Shown here: in pieces, positions 52,173 through 61,241 of the stretch
Numbering within the stretch: the first letter of the stretch is position 1
Layout: each line of letters opens with the position of its first letter
NCBI GenBank assembly: GCA_965223125.1
Contig: OZ244984.1
Coordinates: 3,720,001 to 3,784,000 of the forward strand
Source of the DNA: Pacificispira sp965223125
GTDB taxonomy: Bacteria; Pseudomonadota; Alphaproteobacteria; UBA8366; Aestuariispiraceae
Length of the DNA: 64,000 nt
Direction: 5' to 3'
Notes under the pieces: generated by a model
Databases searched by the model: none
Told to the model about the DNA's origin: nothing
Seen by the model: the letters and a program-made list of their open reading frames with translations, nothing else
Program-made: the position numbers and the translations under genes

Positions 52173-53552
52173 TCAACGCTCCATCCTGACATCCAGATGA
52201 GCGGCACCGGGACGCAGGTCGAGTGGCTGGCCGAGCCGCGCCTCGCAGGCCTCCCGCGCCGCCTTCATCGATCCCGTCGCCAGCAATGCCGCAGCCGTAT
52301 CCGGTAAAGCGACGACCGGTTTCCCCGCCCCTTTGAGACGCAGCGCACGCCGCAATGCTTCCGCCGCCAGGGCATCCGCTGCCGGACGCGCCGGTGTCGG
52401 GGGCGCGATACAGAGATCGGCGAGGCTGGGACCGACCCGCTGGCGGGTGATCTCGACCAGGCCTGCCGCCGTCATTCCCAGTACATCGCTGAACCCGTCG
52501 CCGGATTTCAACCGGCTGCGTAGAATGTCGATCAGTGTCTTCATCTTGCCCCGCGCCGTCAGACCGGCGAAATCGATCGCAATCAGCCCCGAGAGCCGCC
52601 GCAGCACGATCTGCCGGGCGATTTCATCCGCTGCGCGCCTGTTCAGGCGATGGATCGCTTCCTCCTTGTTGGACAGACCGGTCTCGCTCGCGCCCATATC
52701 GACATCAATGGCTGTCAGCGCCTTGGTTTCCTGGATCGTCAGACGCCCGCCGCCGGACAATCGGACCTCCTGCCCCAAAGCCTGTTCCAGGATATCGCTC
52801 AATCCCGAAACGTCGAAGATCGGTTCCGGTGCATTGTGAAAGGCGAGACCGGGGATCAAATCCGGAAATCGCGTCTTGCAGAGTGCCTCCGCCTGAGCGA
52901 AATCGAGCCGGTCGTCCAGCGCGATCCGTGCTTCCGGTCCGGCATCACGCAGCATGGTTTCTACGAACGGCGTCGGCGGCAGCAGCAGTGCCGGTGCCTT
53001 CTCCACCGCCGCGCGGGCCTGGATATCGGCCCAGAGCGTCCGCAGGGCATGGGCTTCCTCGGCCAGGATCACCTCTGTCACGGTATAGGCAGGACCGCGC
53101 AGGATCAGGTCGGTGTGATCAGATATCCCGGATTCGGCGCGGGCCATTGCTTCGGCGCGCCGCTTTCCCTGCCCCAGTGCGCGGGCACATTGCAAGCCCC
53201 CGCCCCGGCCCGGCTGCAGACCCAGATAGCGGCCCCAGAGCACAATCTGACGCAAAGCTGCCGGGCCTTTATCGTCATGGGCGTCGCGGGATATCTGCAC
53301 CAGCACCGCCTCGCCTTCGCCGATATCCTTGGCCTTGGCCAGCAGACCAGTGCCATCTGCGCCAAGATTGAGGAAAGCCGCACCGAGCCGTCGGTCGATA
53401 CCGGTGACACGCGCCAGATAGACCGCACCGACCAGCCGAGGCCGGGTGACCCGTTCGATATCCAGCGCCATGGCGAGGCCGTTCTCGTCAAGATGCCCTG
53501 CCCGCCGCTCCGCCGGGCTGCCCTCGATATAAATTTCCGCTGCGCCGGTCAT
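52173..53552 (-). CDS. Ribonuclease E/G family protein (short, RNase G-like)
   Basis: 459 residues. S1-like segment RPRLVGAVYLARVTGIDRRLGAAFLNLG near the N-terminus, 5'-sensor region, and the DNase I-like catalytic core with the two metal Asp residues in TAIDVDMGA and LIAIDFAGL. The Zn-link CPxCxG of E. coli RNase E is not present, and there is no long C-terminal scaffold. It would cut single-stranded RNA, e.g. in rRNA maturation. Directly upstream of yacG and downstream of maf, same strand. Confidence 0.9.
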   Translation of the reverse strand: MTGAAEIYIEGSPAERRAGHLDENGLAMALDIERVTRPRLVGAVYLARVTGIDRRLGAAFLNLGADGTGLLAKAKDIGEGEAVLVQISRDAHDDKGPAALRQIVLWGRYLGLQPGRGGGLQCARALGQGKRRAEAMARAESGISDHTDLILRGPAYTVTEVILAEEAHALRTLWADIQARAAVEKAPALLLPPTPFVETMLRDAGPEARIALDDRLDFAQAEALCKTRFPDLIPGLAFHNAPEPIFDVSGLSDILEQALGQEVRLSGGGRLTIQETKALTAIDVDMGASETGLSNKEEAIHRLNRRAADEIARQIVLRRLSGLIAIDFAGLTARGKMKTLIDILRSRLKSGDGFSDVLGMTAAGLVEITRQRVGPSLADLCIAPPTPARPAADALAAEALRRALRLKGAGKPVVALPDTAAALLATGSMKAAREACEARLGQPLDLRPGAAHLDVRMER

Positions 53553-53556
53553 GCTG

Positions 53557-54141
53557 TCAGGTTCCGATACGAATGGAGGTCAGGAGTGCCGCAGTCTCAT
53601 AAAGGCTGAGACCCACGACATTGGAATAGGAGCCATTGATCTGGCGGATGAAGGCGGCGGCCCGGCCCTGTATGGCATAGCCGCCCGCCTTGCCGCGCCA
53701 TTCACCGCTGGCGATATAGGACTCGATCTCGACATCATGCAGCCGTTTGACGGTGACGGCGGTCTGCACCAGACGGGTCAGGATTCGGCCATCGGGGACA
53801 ATCAGCGCGATCCCGCCATGAACCGTATGCCGTCGCCCGGACAGACTGGTCAGGCAGGCCCGCGCGGTTTTCTCATCCTCCGCCTTTGGCAAAATACGGC
53901 GGCCCAGCGCGACGACCGTATCGGCGGCCAGGATTACGGCAGGGCTTTCCGTCAAAGCAGCCACCGCCAGCGCCTTTTCCAGCGCCATACGCGCGGCATG
54001 CTGTCTTGGCAATTCGCCGCGGAAAGGCGTTTCATCGATTTCAGCCGGGCACACGGAATCGGGATGAATCCCGATCTGGGTCAGCAGGTCGAGACGGCGC
54101 GGGCTGGCCGAAGCCAGGATCAAAGGCAGATTTTCGTTCAA
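53557..54141 (-). CDS. maf: Maf-family nucleotide pyrophosphatase
   Basis: 194 residues. Starts with TTG immediately after the phosphatase stop (TGATTTG); LPLILASASPRRLDLL then begins as expected for Maf. Further motifs: AEIDETPF, VILAADTVVALGRRILPKAED and SGRRHTVHGGIALI. It removes pyrophosphate from dTTP/UTP or modified nucleotides. The 4-bp spacing on both sides shows it is co-transcribed with its neighbours. Confidence 0.93.
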   Translation of the reverse strand: MNENLPLILASASPRRLDLLTQIGIHPDSVCPAEIDETPFRGELPRQHAARMALEKALAVAALTESPAVILAADTVVALGRRILPKAEDEKTARACLTSLSGRRHTVHGGIALIVPDGRILTRLVQTAVTVKRLHDVEIESYIASGEWRGKAGGYAIQGRAAAFIRQINGSYSNVVGLSLYETAALLTSIRIGT

Positions 54142-54142
54142 A

Positions 54143-54583
54143 TCACGCTACCGGAAAGGTTTTGAGAAGGCGTTGGTGGATCTGGTCGCGCACTTGGCGA
54201 TAGGCGTCAAGCCTCTGCTCACGGCTGCCCTCGATAATCGACGGATCGAAAGTGTTCCAGAACACGACATCGCAGGCCATGGTGCGGGTCAGTTCGACGG
54301 CGTGGTGCTGCGCTTCCGGGGAGAGCGCGACAATGGCATCGAAGAAGGTATCTTCCAGTTCGTCAAATGTCTTGACCTTGTGGTGGGACATATCGATGCC
54401 GATCTCGGCCATCACCTCCACCATCATGCCGTCCAGTTCCCCCTTCCGGGCACCGACGCTGTCGACATAGATTTTCGTTCCATGCATTTTCTTCAGCAGG
54501 CCTTCCGCCATGGGGGATCGAATGGAATTCATGGTGCAGCAGAACATCACCGCATCGGGCAGGTCGTCGGCGGAAAACATCAT
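54143..54583 (-). CDS. Low-molecular-weight protein-tyrosine-phosphatase-like protein
   Basis: 146 residues. The phosphate-binding loop CTMNSIRSPMAEG holds the CX5R signature (Cys16, Arg22); the distal Asp is in FWNTFDPSI. This is the conserved member between UPF0262 and maf in alphaproteobacteria; it may dephosphorylate protein tyrosine or reduce arsenate, which cannot be separated by eye. Two consecutive ATGs (54583, 54580) are possible starts. Confidence 0.85.
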   Translation of the reverse strand: MMFSADDLPDAVMFCCTMNSIRSPMAEGLLKKMHGTKIYVDSVGARKGELDGMMVEVMAEIGIDMSHHKVKTFDELEDTFFDAIVALSPEAQHHAVELTRTMACDVVFWNTFDPSIIEGSREQRLDAYRQVRDQIHQRLLKTFPVA

Positions 54584-54629
54584 CTCGCGCGCCCCTTCCC
54601 TTTCCGTGTTCCACTGACTCCTTTGTTAC

Positions 54630-55124
54630 CTAGCCGCGAATGTGCAGCACGCAGACCAGCGTGAACAGACGCCGGGAAGTCGCTTTATCGATGGCTATTT
54701 TGTCCCTCAGCGCCTCCACCAGTACCTCCGCCCCGTCATTGTGCAATCCGCGCCTTGCCATATCGATGGTCTCAATCTGACTGGGGGAATGTTTCTTGAT
54801 CGCGTCGTAGTAACTCTCACAGATCTGGAAATAATCCCGCACGATTCCCCGGAACGGTGACAGCGGCAGAGAGATATTGGTCAGGTTCTCATCGCTCTCG
54901 TCGTCGATCTGGAAGACCAGACGCTTGCCATCTTCAATCGCCAACCGAACCTTGTAGGGACCGGTATAATCGCCCAGTGGTCGGAACCGGTTCATGTCCA
55001 GCAGGTCGTACATCGCAACCTTGCGTTCATGCTCGACTTCCACACTGCGGCGGACGACGGTCTTCTCGTCCAGTTCCAGTGCGACGATCTTGTCGGTCGC
55101 CTCATTGAAAGTCGTATCGCTCAT
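54630..55124 (-). CDS. UPF0262 family protein
   Basis: 164 residues. DKIVALELDEKTVVRRSVEVEHERKVAMYDLL, FRPLGDYTGPYKVRLAIEDGKRLVFQI and SPFRGIVRDYFQICESYYDAIKKHSPSQIETIDMARRGLHNDGAE are diagnostic of UPF0262, a family almost restricted to alphaproteobacteria with no established function. AGGAG lies 8 nt before the ATG. Located between hisD and the phosphatase. Confidence 0.92.
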   Translation of the reverse strand: MSDTTFNEATDKIVALELDEKTVVRRSVEVEHERKVAMYDLLDMNRFRPLGDYTGPYKVRLAIEDGKRLVFQIDDESDENLTNISLPLSPFRGIVRDYFQICESYYDAIKKHSPSQIETIDMARRGLHNDGAEVLVEALRDKIAIDKATSRRLFTLVCVLHIRG

Positions 55125-55215
55125 GGTCCAGACTCCTGTTCCGAATGCTACGCGGGAGTTTAGAGCACCGCGCGCCCGTAGGCGATACTTCGATATGAGA
55201 GATAAAGTGTCTGCG

Positions 55216-56529
55216 CTATCGCTGATTCAGGCGGATGGCGACCGACAGTGCATGCGCACCCAACCCCTCCGCCTCCGCCAGCAGCACGGCGGACGGGCCA
55301 ATACGGGCGAGACTCTCCGCATCGCATGTGACGAGGGATGTCCGCTTCATGAAATCCACCACACCAAGACCGCTGGAAAACCGCGCGCTGCGGGCGGTTG
55401 GCAGCACATGATTGGGACCGGCAATGTAATCACCGATGGCTTCCGGCGTATAGCGGCCCAGAAAGATAGCACCGGCATTCAACACACGATCCGACAGGGT
55501 TACCGGATCGGCGACCGCCAGTTCCAAATGTTCCGGCGCTATCGAATCGATCAGCGGAACAGATTCATCCAAAGCTGATACAGTAATGATCGCGCCATTC
55601 CGCGCCCAGCTCTCCCCCGCGATCTCCCGCCGGGGCAGGGTTTCGAGGCGGCGCGCGACGGCGGCCTCGACCGCGTCGGCGAAGGTGGCATCATCCGTGA
55701 TCAGGATCGATTGCGCCGAGGTATCGTGTTCAGCCTGACTCAACAGGTCGGCGGCAATCCAGTCTGGATCATTCATGCCATCGGCAACGACCAGGATTTC
55801 CGATGGTCCGGCGATCATATCGATTCCGACCGTTCCGAAGACCCGGCGCTTGGCGGCGGCGACATAGGCGTTGCCTGGCCCGACGATGGTGGCAACCGGT
55901 GCGATGGTCGCGGTGCCATAAGCAAGCGCCCCCACCGCTTGTGCCCCGCCAATGCGATAGACCTCATCCACACCCGCCAGCTTGGCCGCCGCGAGGACGA
56001 GGGGATTGGTGACACCGTCAGGGGTCGGAACGACCATCACCAGACGTGGAACACCCGCGACCTTGGCCGGGATCGCATTCATCAGCACGGAACTGGGATA
56101 GGCCGCTGTGCCTCCCGGAACATAGAGGCCTGCTGCCGCGACCGGCGTCCAGCGTGCACCAAGACGAACCCCAACTTCATCTGTATAATCAAGGTCTTGC
56201 GGCAATGTCTTCTGATGGAAGGATCGAATTCGATCTGCCGCCAGGGCAAGCGCCGCCAGTGTCTCCGGTGCGCAAGACTCCGCCGCCGCATCGAGATCGG
56301 ACTGCGGGATACGCAGATCCGCGACCCCGATGGAAACCCTGTCGAAGCGGTTGGTGTAGTCGACCACGGCGGCGTCACCGCGTTCACGCACATCGGCCAG
56401 GATATCGGCGACCGTGCGGTCAACATCCGCATCCATCTCCCGCTTGGCGTTCAACAGGATATCAAAATCCTTGGCGAACCCTGGGTCGCTTGCGTTCAAG
56501 CGCTGCGATACCGGATAATCATGCGGCAC
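55216..56529 (-). CDS. hisD: Histidinol dehydrogenase
   Basis: 437 residues from a GTG at 56529 preceded by GGGAGG and overlapping the hisG end by 11 bp. Motifs: GGTAAYPSSVLMNAIPAKVAGVPRLVMVVPTP, GPGNAYVAAAKRRVFGTVGIDMIAGPSEILVVAD, LLSQAEHD (Zn and catalytic Gln/Glu/His) and GPNHVLPTARSARFSSGLGV. It carries out the last two steps of histidine synthesis, oxidising L-histidinol to histidine with 2 NAD. Confidence 0.96.
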   Translation of the reverse strand: MPHDYPVSQRLNASDPGFAKDFDILLNAKREMDADVDRTVADILADVRERGDAAVVDYTNRFDRVSIGVADLRIPQSDLDAAAESCAPETLAALALAADRIRSFHQKTLPQDLDYTDEVGVRLGARWTPVAAAGLYVPGGTAAYPSSVLMNAIPAKVAGVPRLVMVVPTPDGVTNPLVLAAAKLAGVDEVYRIGGAQAVGALAYGTATIAPVATIVGPGNAYVAAAKRRVFGTVGIDMIAGPSEILVVADGMNDPDWIAADLLSQAEHDTSAQSILITDDATFADAVEAAVARRLETLPRREIAGESWARNGAIITVSALDESVPLIDSIAPEHLELAVADPVTLSDRVLNAGAIFLGRYTPEAIGDYIAGPNHVLPTARSARFSSGLGVVDFMKRTSLVTCDAESLARIGPSAVLLAEAEGLGAHALSVAIRLNQR

Positions 56530-57184
56530 GGGCAGTGGCCTCCCGGAACCGCGCGACATAATCGCCGACTTCCTCCGACCGGGTTTTCAGAGCGGCGCGA
56601 TTGACGATCAGTCTGGATGTGACCTCGGCAACCGTCTCCACCTCGACCAGCCCATTCTCCTTCAGCGTGCGACCAGAGGAGACGAGATCGACGATGCGGC
56701 GGCACAGCCCCATGCCCGGTGCCAGTTCCATCGCGCCGTTGAGCTTAATGCATTCCGCCTGCACGCCGCGCCGGGCGAAATGCCGACGGGTGATGTTCGG
56801 ATATTTCGTCGCCACGCGAATATGACTCCAGCGGCTGGGATCGTCGCCCGCGACCAATTCGGCAGGCTCTGCCACCGAAATGCGGCAATGGCCGATATCG
56901 AGATCCACCGGCGCATAAAGCTCCGGATAATCGAATTCCAGCAGCACATCGTTCCCGGCCACCCCCAGATGGGCCGCGCCGAACGCAACGAAGGTCGCGA
57001 CATCGAAACTGCGCACCCGGATGATGGACAGGTTGCCGATATTGGTTGAAAATTTAAGCAGCCGCGATGACGGATCGTCAAATGCCGCTTCCGGATGAAT
57101 CCCGACCGCATCCAGCAGCGGTCGCACTTCGTCCAGAATCCGCCCTTTCGGCAGGGCCAGCACCAGTGGTTCGTTCGCACTCAT
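56519..57184 (-). CDS. hisG: ATP phosphoribosyltransferase, short form
   Basis: 221 residues, lacking the C-terminal regulatory ACT-like domain, so it is the HisG-S type that needs HisZ as regulatory partner; hisZ is not in this window. Seen: LALPKGRILDEVRPLL, VAFGAAHLGVAGNDVLLE, and the PRPP-binding region RIVDLVSSGRTLKENGLVEVE. First committed step of histidine synthesis. Start at 57184; overlaps hisD. Confidence 0.95.
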   Translation of the reverse strand: MSANEPLVLALPKGRILDEVRPLLDAVGIHPEAAFDDPSSRLLKFSTNIGNLSIIRVRSFDVATFVAFGAAHLGVAGNDVLLEFDYPELYAPVDLDIGHCRISVAEPAELVAGDDPSRWSHIRVATKYPNITRRHFARRGVQAECIKLNGAMELAPGMGLCRRIVDLVSSGRTLKENGLVEVETVAEVTSRLIVNRAALKTRSEEVGDYVARFREATARAA

Positions 57185-57261
57185 ATCGGCGGGACCGGTC
57201 CATTTTGTTCGATTGCGCCGTTACATGGCACAGCCTCCCCCGCCTTTCCAGTCCTTATCCG

Positions 57262-58152
57262 CTATCCGGCAATATCCAGACGCAGCCCCTGGCCGCTGCG
57301 CTCAAAGCCCATCATGGCGATCTTGCGCGGTAAGCCCCAACGGTACCCGCCCAGCATGCCGGAATTGCGCACCACCCGATGACAGGGGATCAGCCAGCTA
57401 ATCGGATTGGCTCCGACCGCCGTGCCGATGGCGCGCGACGCTCCTTTCGGCATGCCGAGCCGCAGTGCCAAATCGCCATAGGTCGTATAATCGCCAGGGG
57501 GAATACGCATCAATGCCTCCCAGACCTTCACCTGAAATTCGGTACCCTTCAGCAGCAGGCGCAGCCCTTCCTCCGCGCCTTCCGATCCCGGCTCCGCAAA
57601 TATCCGGTCCATATAGGGCCGCGTCGCCACCGGATCTTGGATCAGAGTCGCTTCGGGCCAGCGGTTTGCCATATCTTCGAAACAGGCAGCCTCCCCGCGC
57701 GAGTCGAGGAAAGCCAGACCGCAGAGACCACGAGGAGCAGCCAGTACAAGCGTCCGTCCGAACCGCCCTTCATGCCAGGCCCAGCGGATCGTCAGACCCG
57801 CCGCCGCACGCTTGTACTCGCCGGGTGTCATCGCCTCGAAACTGACGAACAGGTCGTGCAGCCGCCCCGGTCCCGAAAGACCCGCATCGAAACTGGCATT
57901 CAGCAGGTCCGCCTGCCCGTCCAGAGCCTGTTTCGCGGTCTCCAGACTGACAACGCTAAGGAATTTCTTTGGACTGAGCCCGACCCAGCGCTGAAACACC
58001 CGCTGGAAGTGAAATTCACTCATGCCGCATTCACCCGCCAGATCCGAAAGGCTGGGTCGATGCTCACCCCAGGTCGCGGCGATATGCTCCAGCGCCTTGC
58101 CGATGCGCGCGTAATCGCGCTGTGCTTCCCAATAATCATCCATGGTCGTCAT
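57262..58152 (-). CDS. AraC-type regulator fused to O6-methylguanine-DNA methyltransferase (Ada-like, no N-terminal Zn domain)
   Basis: 296 residues. Residues 10-110 form an AraC helix-turn-helix domain (LSDLAGECGMSEFHFQRVFQRWVGLSPKKFL); residues 125-290 are an Ogt domain with the acceptor Cys in PISWLIPCHRVV and KGTEFQVKVWEALMRIPPGDYTTYGDLA. The methyl-phosphotriester Cys4 domain of E. coli Ada is missing. It repairs O6-alkylguanine and may control genes by an unknown trigger. AGGGAG precedes the ATG at 58152. Confidence 0.92.
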   Translation of the reverse strand: MTTMDDYWEAQRDYARIGKALEHIAATWGEHRPSLSDLAGECGMSEFHFQRVFQRWVGLSPKKFLSVVSLETAKQALDGQADLLNASFDAGLSGPGRLHDLFVSFEAMTPGEYKRAAAGLTIRWAWHEGRFGRTLVLAAPRGLCGLAFLDSRGEAACFEDMANRWPEATLIQDPVATRPYMDRIFAEPGSEGAEEGLRLLLKGTEFQVKVWEALMRIPPGDYTTYGDLALRLGMPKGASRAIGTAVGANPISWLIPCHRVVRNSGMLGGYRWGLPRKIAMMGFERSGQGLRLDIAG

Positions 58153-58239
58153 TCCTGAATCTCCCTCGGTCACTTCGAGAGAGGATGTAGGACGCTTTCG
58201 ATCCCGGTCCCACCCGGTTCTTGCGAGGATAGCGTCAAA

Positions 58240-59034
58240 TCAACCGGACAGCACGTCCGTGACAAATTTGACACCCGGATAGGCCAGTGTGACCAGCAGA
58301 TAGGCGATCATGACGATCCGTGCGGCACGCCGCCCCCGCAGGCCACTATAGCGCTGCAACAGCAACAGCAGTCCGATCACCGCGAAGGCTGCCAATGTCA
58401 GCAGAGTCTTGTGATCCGGCTCCAGCAGTGGCTGCCCGCGCTGAACATGGATCGCGATCCCGGTGACGAGGCCAAGGCCCAGCACGACTTCACAGGCCAG
58501 CATCAGGCGATCCTGCAGTTGCTCGCCCTCGGCCACCGACGGCAGCAGGGTCGCCAATACCGTCGGGCGACGGGATTTCAGAGCCCGTTCCTTCACGAAA
58601 ACCGCAAGCCCCGCAACGGCAGCCAGGGTCAGAAGCCCATAGGTCGTCACCGCGATCAGAATATGCGTGATGATCCAGGCTCCGGGCGATTCCCCGAGAT
58701 GCCGGTCGACATTGTTCGAAACAATGGCAAAGCCGACCAGGAAGAGGAGATAGGGCAGGATCAGGATGGAAAGCCGCCGCGCCGGTTCGGAGCGTGCCGC
58801 AACAACAGCAAAAACCACCAGGGTTGCCGCCGCCGATACCCAGACGGTGAAAGAGAAATCTGTTCGCCAACCGGATTGAAGCACCATCAGACACCACAAA
58901 ACCGGCCCGATGACCGCAAGCGCCAGCAGGCCCCCAAACAAGGAGCCCTGCGGACGATCCGTCCAGGCGGCCCATATCGCGGGACCGAGGCTGGCGGCGG
59001 CAATGATTTGAAAGATCGGCGACTCGACTGGCAT
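58240..59034 (-). CDS. CcsA/YpjD-like cytochrome c assembly membrane protein
   Basis: 264 residues, eight predicted spans. The tryptophan-rich signature of heme-handling proteins is weak, but SPGAWIITHILIAVTTYGLLTLAAVAGLAVFVKERALK, GLGLVTGIAIHVQRG and DHKTLLTLAAFAVIGLLLLLQRYSGLRGRRAARIV match the YpjD/CcsA group found beside signal-recognition or housekeeping genes. The His residues could bind heme. Precise role unknown. Divergent from ispDF. Confidence 0.78.
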   Translation of the reverse strand: MPVESPIFQIIAAASLGPAIWAAWTDRPQGSLFGGLLALAVIGPVLWCLMVLQSGWRTDFSFTVWVSAAATLVVFAVVAARSEPARRLSILILPYLLFLVGFAIVSNNVDRHLGESPGAWIITHILIAVTTYGLLTLAAVAGLAVFVKERALKSRRPTVLATLLPSVAEGEQLQDRLMLACEVVLGLGLVTGIAIHVQRGQPLLEPDHKTLLTLAAFAVIGLLLLLQRYSGLRGRRAARIVMIAYLLVTLAYPGVKFVTDVLSG

Positions 59035-59110
59035 GCTGCGTTATATAACACCGTGCCCTGTCGCCTGAAACGGATATCCATCCCAACCAACGCTTTTGGA
59101 CCCATCATCG

Positions 59111-60295
59111 ATGTCTACCGCTTTGCCCTTCTTTCATGTCGTCATTGTCGCCGCCGGTCAGGGGGTCAGGGTTGGCGGGACCGTACCGAAGCAATACCGC
59201 CCACTGGATGGAATCCCGGTCCTGCGTCGAACTGTGACGGCATTCCGGAAACATCCGGGAATTGGCAAAATCATTATTGTAATCGGCGCAGAACAGGATG
59301 CGCTCTGCCGGGCGGCCATTGGTGACATGCCGAATGTCCGGATCGTCCCTGGCGGTGCACGGCGACAGGACAGCGTCCATGCCGGGCTGGAAGCCCTGTC
59401 GGAAATCGCCGCGCCAGAAGATATTGTTCTGATCCACGACGCCGCCCGTCCCTTCCTGAGAAATAACCTGATAGACCGCGTGATTGCATCAGTCGTAGCG
59501 ACAGGTGCTGCGATTCCGGCCCTGCCGGTGGTCGATACGCTGAAATCCGCAACTGATACCGGGCAGATCGCGGCGACCATTCCGCGCGCAGGGCTGTACC
59601 GGGCACAGACGCCACAGGGATTCCGCCTGACCACGATCCTGGCCCTGCATCGTGCAGCGGTCGATGGAGAGGAAGCGACTGATGATGCCGCCTTGCTGGA
59701 ACGCGCGGGACTACCGGTTGCGCTGGTCGAGGGGGACCCGCAGAATATCAAGCTGACGACAGAAGCGGATTTTGAAGAGGCGGAGCGGCGCATGGCGGCG
59801 GTACGGGAAATCAGAACCGGCATGGGATTCGATGTGCATCGATTCGAACCGGGCGACGGCGTCTGGCTTTGTGGAATCCGGATTCCGCACACACAGCGCC
59901 TCAAAGGCCACAGTGATGCCGATGTCGGTCTGCATGCGATCACCGATGCGATACTGGGCGCGATTGCATCGGGGGATATCGGCCAGCATTTCCCGGCTGA
60001 CGATGCGCAATGGCGGGACGCAGCCTCCCATCAGTTCCTGCGCCATGCTGCTAATCTGATGCGGGAACGCGGCGGCCGCATTATGAATATCGATGCGACA
60101 TTGATCTGCGAATCCCCGAAGATCGGCCCGCATCGGGACACCATGCGCGCACGGATCTCGGAAATCTTGGATATTTCCATCGACAGGGTGGCGGTGAAGG
60201 CGACGACGACGGAAAAGCTCGGCTTCACCGGGCGCGGTGAAGGCATCGCCTGCCAGGCCATTGCCACGGTTTCCGTTCCGGGAGAAGCAGAATGA
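59111..60295 (+). CDS. ispDF: Bifunctional IspD/IspF isoprenoid enzyme
   Basis: 394 residues. N-terminal IspD (1-225): VVIVAAGQGVRVGGTVPKQYRPLDGIPVL, LIHDAARPF and LYRAQTPQGFR. C-terminal IspF (235-394): RTGMGFDVHRFEPGDGVWLCGI (metal Asp-x-His), LKGHSDADVGLHAITDAILG and VKATTTEKLGFTGRGEGI. It makes CDP-ME and MEcPP in the MEP pathway. The ATG at 59111 is preferred over an in-frame TTG five codons upstream. The fused form is typical of alphaproteobacteria. Confidence 0.96.
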   Translation: MSTALPFFHVVIVAAGQGVRVGGTVPKQYRPLDGIPVLRRTVTAFRKHPGIGKIIIVIGAEQDALCRAAIGDMPNVRIVPGGARRQDSVHAGLEALSEIAAPEDIVLIHDAARPFLRNNLIDRVIASVVATGAAIPALPVVDTLKSATDTGQIAATIPRAGLYRAQTPQGFRLTTILALHRAAVDGEEATDDAALLERAGLPVALVEGDPQNIKLTTEADFEEAERRMAAVREIRTGMGFDVHRFEPGDGVWLCGIRIPHTQRLKGHSDADVGLHAITDAILGAIASGDIGQHFPADDAQWRDAASHQFLRHAANLMRERGGRIMNIDATLICESPKIGPHRDTMRARISEILDISIDRVAVKATTTEKLGFTGRGEGIACQAIATVSVPGEAE

Positions 60296-60759
60296 GCCCC
60301 GCCCTCCTTATCGCCACATGGTTCGGCAGCGGCCTTATCAAACCGGCTCCCGGCACCTGGGGCAGCCTCGCTGCCCTGCCCTTCGCCTGGGTCATCGCGA
60401 CATTTGGGGAAAGCTGGTACCTGCTACCCGCCGCCATCGCTCTGTTTCCAGTCGGCGTCTGGGCCGCAACGGAATATGATCGGGTCAAGGAATCACACGA
60501 TTCGTCGGAAATCGTGGTGGATGAAGTGGTCGGCGTCTGGATCACGCTGGCCTTCGTGCCACCCGACTGGCTGCACTATCTGGTCGGCTTTGTCCTGTTC
60601 CGGCTGTTCGACATCCTGAAACCCTGGCCAGTACGCTGGGCCGACCGCAAGATCGCCGGCGGCATGGGCGTGATGCTGGACGACGTGCTGGCCGCGATCT
60701 ATGCCGCCCTATCACTCTATCTGATCGGCATGCTAATTTCCTGGAGCTCTACATTATGA
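60292..60759 (+). CDS. pgpA: Phosphatidylglycerophosphatase A
   Basis: 155 residues, membrane protein. FGSGLIKPAPGTWGSLAALP and EIVVDEVVGVWITLAF carry the conserved acidic metal ligands of PgpA; FRLFDILKPWPVRWADRKIAGGMGVMLDDVLAAIYA completes the family signature. It dephosphorylates phosphatidylglycerophosphate. Overlaps ispDF (ATGA) and cinA by 4 bp each. Confidence 0.95.
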   Translation: MSPALLIATWFGSGLIKPAPGTWGSLAALPFAWVIATFGESWYLLPAAIALFPVGVWAATEYDRVKESHDSSEIVVDEVVGVWITLAFVPPDWLHYLVGFVLFRLFDILKPWPVRWADRKIAGGMGVMLDDVLAAIYAALSLYLIGMLISWSSTL

Positions 60760-61241
60760 TAGATCAGGAACTCTATGAAATCGCTTTCAAAACGCTTGAT
60801 TCTTTCAGACGTTCAGGACGGATGGTTGCAACGGCTGAATCTTGTACCGGCGGATTGATCGCCGCAGCGTTGACCGCTGTTCCGGGATCATCGGACGTCG
60901 TGGACCGGGGTTTCATCACCTATACGAACCGGGCAAAGACCGAGATGCTGGGGGTCGATGCCGATCTGATTACCCGATATGGTGCTGTTTCCGAACCTGT
61001 TGCCAAAGCAATGGCAGAAGGTGCCCTCAGCCGCTCTCTTTCGAATGTCGCGGTCGCGGTAACCGGAGTCGCCGGTCCAGGAGAATCGGAGAAAAAGCCC
61101 GCCGGTCTCGTCTATATTGGCTGTTCTATCAAAGGTTTGGAGACAGTTGTTGAAGCTCATAGATTCGCAGGAGACCGCGCTGAAGTGCGCCGCGCAACGG
61201 TGATCGCGGCTCTGTCACTGACGGTCAGTCGGGCGTGCTGA
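60756..61241 (+). CDS. pncC: CinA C-terminal-type nicotinamide-nucleotide amidohydrolase
   Basis: 161 residues, the stand-alone CinA C-terminal domain (PncC). VATAESCTGGLIAAALTAVPGSSDVVDRGFITYTN, GAVSEPVAKAMAEGAL and AVTGVAGPGE are complete. It converts NMN to NaMN in pyridine-nucleotide recycling. Third gene in the ispDF-pgpA unit. Its 3' end overlaps that of the convergent XRE gene by 17 bp. Confidence 0.93.
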   Translation: MIDQELYEIAFKTLDSFRRSGRMVATAESCTGGLIAAALTAVPGSSDVVDRGFITYTNRAKTEMLGVDADLITRYGAVSEPVAKAMAEGALSRSLSNVAVAVTGVAGPGESEKKPAGLVYIGCSIKGLETVVEAHRFAGDRAEVRRATVIAALSLTVSRAC

